DNA of 64,000 nt from Proteobacteria bacterium UBA2363 (GTDB lineage Bacteria; Pseudomonadota; Gammaproteobacteria; Xanthomonadales; UBA2363), in NCBI GenBank assembly GCA_002344355.1, contig DDTN01000015.1:1-64000 (forward strand). Direction: 5' to 3'. Below the pieces are notes generated by a model, which ran no database searches, was not told where the DNA came from, and saw nothing but the letters and a program-made list of their open reading frames with translations. The position numbers and the translations under genes were made by a program. Positions 60,439-64,000 of the stretch are shown in pieces (the first letter of the stretch is position 1; every line of letters starts with the position of its first letter).

Positions 60439-62475
60439 ATGAGCAGCATCCGTATCCCCGATCCCGTCCCGCCCGCGCCGCGTCGCGCGCGCAGCCGGCG
60501 TCCCGCCCGCATCGCCCTGCGCCTGTGCGCCTGGCTGGCCCTGGCCGCCAGCCTGGCCGGCAAGGCCGGCGCCGACGACAGCGCCGGCCTGCAGGTCCGC
60601 GACTTCACCGGCGAATGGCGCGACCTGGTCGCCCTGGAAAGCAGCGTCGACCTGCGCGTGCGCGGCATGGTCAACCGCGGCACGGTGCGCCAGCGCTACG
60701 TCAACGACACCGGCGAGTGGCTGGAGGGCCGCTACCTGCTGCCGCTGCCCGGCGACGCCGCGGTCGACACCCTGCGCATCCGCGTCGGCGACCGCCTGAT
60801 CGAGGGCGAGGTCCAGGAAAAGGCGCAGGCGCGCGCCACCTACGCCGCCGCCGCCGCCAGCGGCCAGGTCGCCGCCCTGGTCGAGCAGCGCCGCGACAAC
60901 CTGTTCAGCACGGCGGTGGCCAACATCGGTCCGGGCGAGCTGGTCGAGGTCGAGATCGGCTGGTGGCAGTCGGCGCGCTTCGAGGACGGCGCCTTCTCCC
61001 TGGTCCTGCCGCTGACCTTCGTGCCGCGCTACCAGACCGTGGTGGCCGATCCGTTCGCGGCGATGGACGCCCCGGCGGTGGTTGCCGCCGCGACGCCTGT
61101 CGCGGTCGACCTGGAAACCGCCTGGGAGCCGACCATCGCCCTGTCGGTCGATCTCGACCCCGGCCTGCCGCTGGCCAGCCTGACCAGCCCCACCCACGAC
61201 ATCGAGGTCGAGCCGCTGGCGACCGGCTATCGGGTGCGCCTGACCGGCTGGGTGGAGCGCGCCGACCGCGACTTCGAGCTGCGCTGGACGCCGCGGCCCA
61301 GCGCCAGCCCCACCCAGGTGGCGTTCGCCGAGTCGCTGGACGACGGCCATTACGCGATGGTGATGATCGTGCCGCCGACCCTGCCGGTGGCGCCGGTGCC
61401 GCGCGAGCTGGTGCTGGTGGTCGACAACTCCGGTTCGATGAGCGGCACCTCGATGCAGCAGGCCACCGCCGCGGTCGACCGCGCGCTGTCGCGGCTGCGC
61501 CCCGACGACCGCTTCAACGTGATCCGCTTCGACCACACCTTCGAGTCGGTCTTCCCCGAATCGGTGCCGGCCTCCGAGGCCAATGTCGCGGTCGCCCGCC
61601 GCTTCGTGCAGGCGCTGCGCGCCAGCGGCGGCACCGAGCTGCTGGCGCCGCTGGCGCACGCGCTGGCCTCGCCGCCGGTGCCCGGCCACCTGCGCCAGGT
61701 CGTGCTGATCACCGACGCCGGCATCGGCAGCGAGCAGCAGGTCCTCGACCACATCGAACGCCACCTGGGCCAGGCGCGGCTGTTCGCGGTCGGCATCGGC
61801 AGCGCCCCCAACGAGCATTTCCTGCGCCGCGCCGCGGAACTGGGCCGTGGCAGCCAGGTGGTTGTGCGCGCCCTGCACCTGGTGGATGCCCAGACCGACC
61901 TGCTGCTGGCGCGCCTGGACCAGCCCGCCCTGCGCGACCTGGCGTTGGCCTGGCCGTCGGCGGCCGAGGTGTTCCCGCAGCGCCTGCCCGACCTGTACGT
62001 CGGCGAGCCGCTGCAGGTGCTGGCGAAGCTGCCGGCGCTGGGCGGCGAGCTGCGTGTGCAGGGCAGCGGTCGCGCCCAGAGCTGGCGGACGCAGGTCGCC
62101 CTTGGCGGCGCGCGGCCCGCCGAAGGCGTCGGCCGGCTGTGGGCGCGCGCCAAGGTGGCGGCGCTGGAGGACGAGCTGCGCCGCGGCGGCGACGAGGACG
62201 CGGTGCGCTCCACCGCGCTGCCGCTGGCCCTGCGGCACGGCCTGGCCAGCCGCTGGACCAGCCTGGTGGCGGTCGAGCGGGTGCCGGTGCGCCCGGCCGA
62301 CGCCGGCCTCGCCTCGGTGGCCTTCGCCAACGCCGCGCCGGCCGGCACCCTGGCCCTGGCCCAGGGCGCCACCGATGCCCGCCAGCGCCTGGCGATCGCC
62401 CTGCTCCTGCTGTTTGCCGCGGCCCTGGTGCTGGGCCGCCGCCGGCGGCCCGCCGACGCCGCCGGGGAGGCCTGA
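60439..62475 (+). CDS. Sortase target protein with VIT and VWA domains
   Basis: 678 residues from ATG 60439, chosen for GAGGAG just upstream. Signal peptide around 24-45 (ALRLCAWLALAASLAGKAGA), VIT domain about 48-175 (RDFTGEWRDLVALESSVDLRV, GEVQEKAQARATYAAA), VWA domain about 320-500 with the MIDAS DNSGSMSGTS (Asp329, Ser331, Ser333) and LITDAGIGSEQ. A C-terminal helix (651-665) and RRRR (667-670) complete a sorting signal. The LPxTG-like sequence that I expect before the helix is not obvious; the stretch reads APAGTLALAQGATDA. Confidence 0.88.
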   Translation: MSSIRIPDPVPPAPRRARSRRPARIALRLCAWLALAASLAGKAGADDSAGLQVRDFTGEWRDLVALESSVDLRVRGMVNRGTVRQRYVNDTGEWLEGRYLLPLPGDAAVDTLRIRVGDRLIEGEVQEKAQARATYAAAAASGQVAALVEQRRDNLFSTAVANIGPGELVEVEIGWWQSARFEDGAFSLVLPLTFVPRYQTVVADPFAAMDAPAVVAAATPVAVDLETAWEPTIALSVDLDPGLPLASLTSPTHDIEVEPLATGYRVRLTGWVERADRDFELRWTPRPSASPTQVAFAESLDDGHYAMVMIVPPTLPVAPVPRELVLVVDNSGSMSGTSMQQATAAVDRALSRLRPDDRFNVIRFDHTFESVFPESVPASEANVAVARRFVQALRASGGTELLAPLAHALASPPVPGHLRQVVLITDAGIGSEQQVLDHIERHLGQARLFAVGIGSAPNEHFLRRAAELGRGSQVVVRALHLVDAQTDLLLARLDQPALRDLALAWPSAAEVFPQRLPDLYVGEPLQVLAKLPALGGELRVQGSGRAQSWRTQVALGGARPAEGVGRLWARAKVAALEDELRRGGDEDAVRSTALPLALRHGLASRWTSLVAVERVPVRPADAGLASVAFANAAPAGTLALAQGATDARQRLAIALLLLFAAALVLGRRRRPADAAGEA

Positions 62476-62478
62476 GCC

Positions 62479-62676
62479 ATGGCGCCCTCCCGCACGGTTC
62501 CCGCACGCGGCGCATTCCCCGCGGCGCGGCCGCGCCGGGTCGGCTTCGAGCCGGCCGCCGGCGGCCGGCAACTGCGCTACCGGCCGCGGCCCTCGCCGCG
62601 ACCGGCGGCACGGTGGCCGGCCAGCTTTCCGCGCCGCCGTCAGCGCCACGTCGAGTACGACTGGTGGCCGCTGTGA
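62479..62676 (+). CDS. Small basic protein between sortase target and sortase, unknown
   Basis: 65 residues, 3 nt after the VIT/VWA stop, with a strong GGGGAGG ribosome binding site 8 nt before the ATG. Rich in Arg and Pro, ending VEYDWWPL, with no membrane helix. Third codon positions are almost all G or C, as in the neighbouring genes. Its stop overlaps a GTG start for the sortase (GTGA, 62673-62676). No family recognised; a chance open frame cannot be ruled out. Confidence 0.45.
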   Translation: MAPSRTVPARGAFPAARPRRVGFEPAAGGRQLRYRPRPSPRPAARWPASFPRRRQRHVEYDWWPL

Positions 62677-63419
62677 GCGCGGTCCTGGTGCCGTCCGGCG
62701 TGCGCCTGCCCGTGGTCCGCGGTCCGGGTCCGGACGCCGGCGGCCCTGCCGGCGCATCGCCGGCCGGCCACGCGCCGCAGCCGGCGGGGCGCCGGGTCGG
62801 TGCGGTGCGCCGGATGCGCCTGCTGCTGGCCGCGCTGCTGGGACTTGCGGCGCTGGCGACCGCCGCCGACGCCGGCTGGATCCATGGCAAGGCGGCGCTC
62901 GCGCAGTGGCTGCTGGAGCGGTCCTGGCAGCGCGGCCTGGTGCAGGGCGAGGCGCCGCCGCCCTGGCCCTGGGCCGACACCCGGCCGGTGGCGCGCCTGC
63001 TGCGCCCCGACGGCGGCGTGCAGATCGTGCTGGCCGGCGACAGCGGCCGGGTGCTGGCCTTCGGCCCGGGCTGGGCGCCGGCCAGCGCCGCGCCCGGCCG
63101 GCCCGGCACCACGGTGGTCAGCGGCCATCGCGACACCCATTTCGCCTGGCTGCGGCACCTCCGGCCGGGCGACCGGATAGGAGTCGACGACGGGAAGACC
63201 CGCCGCGACTACCTCGTGCATGCATCCCGGGTGGTCGACAGCCGCAGCACCGGAATCGGCCTGGACCACGTGACCGGCGACCGCCTGCTGCTGGTCACCT
63301 GCTGGCCCTTCGATGCGGTCAGCGCCGGCGGCCCGTTGCGCTACGTGGTCGAGGCGGTGCCGGTCGAACTCCGCGGCCCGGTGCAGGCACCGCCAAAGCC
63401 ATCCGCGGTTCGCGCGTAG
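62673..63419 (+). CDS. Class GN sortase
   Basis: 248 residues from GTG 62673 or 201 from ATG 62814. The longer form keeps the GTGA overlap with the small gene; the shorter begins MRLLLAALLGLAALATAADAG and agrees with the usual length of class GN sortases. Catalytic residues: His in TVVSGHRDTHFAWL, Cys in LLLVTCWPFDA, Arg in GPLRYVVEAV. A transpeptidase in the periplasm that should process the adjacent VIT/VWA protein. WIHGKAALAQWLLERSW after the helix is typical of the class. Confidence 0.88.
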   Translation: MSAVLVPSGVRLPVVRGPGPDAGGPAGASPAGHAPQPAGRRVGAVRRMRLLLAALLGLAALATAADAGWIHGKAALAQWLLERSWQRGLVQGEAPPPWPWADTRPVARLLRPDGGVQIVLAGDSGRVLAFGPGWAPASAAPGRPGTTVVSGHRDTHFAWLRHLRPGDRIGVDDGKTRRDYLVHASRVVDSRSTGIGLDHVTGDRLLLVTCWPFDAVSAGGPLRYVVEAVPVELRGPVQAPPKPSAVRA

Positions 63420-63479
63420 CGCACCGGGCGCGGACCCTGCCCCGTGCCGGCCGCGACGCCGGGTGCCGGCGCCGGCGCG

Positions 63480-64000
63480 CTAGTCGAAGCCGTCGGCGAA
63501 GATCGCCGGGGCGAGCAGGACCGCGGCTTCGCGGACGATGTCGAAGTTGCCCGAGGGCGGGCTCTGCGCCGCGCCCCAGTAGATCTCCGCGGTGCCCGGG
63601 TCGGGGCCGCGCAGGGCGTGCGGCTGGACGTTGAACAGGCCCGGGCGGTCGCTGACCTGGATCGCCGGTTCCCAGGCGATGCCGTCGCGCGAGCGGATCG
63701 AGAACACCTGGAAGGCGTTGCCGACCACCTGCGCCCAGAGCAGGGCGAAGCTGCCGTCGGACAGCACCATCGGGAAGCCGTCGTGGTTGTTGCCGGCGGG
63801 CAGCAGCGGCCGCGCCGGCGCCGACCAGTCCAGCGGATCGCTGCTGGTCCTGATCCAGCCGCTGACCGGGTTGCTGCCGGTCTGGTAGACCAGCAGCCAG
63901 GTGCCGTCGTCCGGACGGAACGCGATGCGGGGCAATGCGGCGTTGCCCGGGCTGACCTGGGTGCGCAGCGTGTCCCAGGTGGCGCCGCCGTCGGTCGACT
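63480..64000 (-). CDS. BNR/Asp-box secreted protein, C-terminal part (runs off right edge)
   Basis: The minus frame is open from 64000 to the stop at 63480; the N-terminus is outside. An Asp-box, STDGGATWD, lies at the very edge, followed by sialidase-like repeats (IAFRPDDGTWLLVYQTGS, GFPMVLSDGSFALLWAQ, IRSRDGIAWEPAIQVS). It ends LLAPAIFADGFD, resembling the tail PDEVFASGFE of the protein at 20704. Likely a secreted propeller; sialidase activity should not be assumed. Confidence 0.75.
   Translation of the reverse strand, partial: STDGGATWDTLRTQVSPGNAALPRIAFRPDDGTWLLVYQTGSNPVSGWIRTSSDPLDWSAPARPLLPAGNNHDGFPMVLSDGSFALLWAQVVGNAFQVFSIRSRDGIAWEPAIQVSDRPGLFNVQPHALRGPDPGTAEIYWGAAQSPPSGNFDIVREAAVLLAPAIFADGFD

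Overview
This is a very GC-rich chromosomal window, most likely from a gammaproteobacterium of the order Lysobacterales (Xanthomonadales). The main reason is the block rpsI-rplM / Fe-S protein-coq7 / speD / clp / trpCDG, an arrangement I associate with Xanthomonas relatives. SpeD and the CRP-like regulator also look xanthomonad. Many genes overlap by exactly 4 nt (ATGA or GTGA).

Layout. 1-3546 (minus, runs off the left edge): a giant secreted repeat protein preceded by three CRP/Clp-like boxes. 3739-17020 (minus): a 12-gene surface-polysaccharide operon in which all 11 junctions overlap by 4 nt (glycosyltransferases, deacetylases, flippase, O-antigen-ligase-like protein, PaaK-like adenylating enzyme, methyltransferase). 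17306-36086: a mosaic second half of the same locus, with a J-domain membrane protein, methyltransferase, asparagine-synthase family protein, three stand-alone acyl carrier proteins, two AMP-forming ligases, a PrmC-like methyltransferase, an NAD-synthase-like enzyme, a GNAT, two PQQ-dehydrogenase-fold secreted proteins, a deacetylase, a glycosyltransferase, a left-handed beta-helix acyltransferase and the priming sugar-phosphate transferase. Several families resemble those of exosortase-associated exopolysaccharide loci, but no exosortase is present here.

36462-46671 is mostly housekeeping: smg, dprA, a LysM protein, a palindromic repeat array beside tRNA-Gln, rpsI/rplM, a GlcF-like Fe-S protein, coq7, speD, clp, trpC and trpD. 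trpG follows at 46675-47277. 47410-54197 is a full cyanophycin module (isoaspartyl dipeptidase, cyanophycinase, cyanophycin synthetase and a lone Mur-ligase protein), lying between trpG and trpE. 54423-55943 holds a small membrane protein/XRE regulator pair with a perfect operator-like palindrome, then a PlsC-type acyltransferase; trpE is at 56019-57494.

57574-63419 is a proteobacterial dedicated sortase system: histidine kinase, response regulator, VIT/VWA target protein, a small unknown basic protein and a class GN sortase. The window ends in a truncated BNR-repeat secreted protein whose C-terminal tail (FADGFD) resembles that of another secreted protein here (FASGFE).

How it fits together: the polysaccharide genes describe priming (34629), assembly, flipping, ligation or polymerisation, and decoration. 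The decoration probably includes carrier-protein-activated acyl or aminoacyl groups. Clp may connect nucleotide signalling to the secreted repeat protein. The cyanophycin genes provide a nitrogen reserve and its recycling. Coordinates and motifs were read directly from the sequence; family names rest on recognition of conserved motifs, without database searches.
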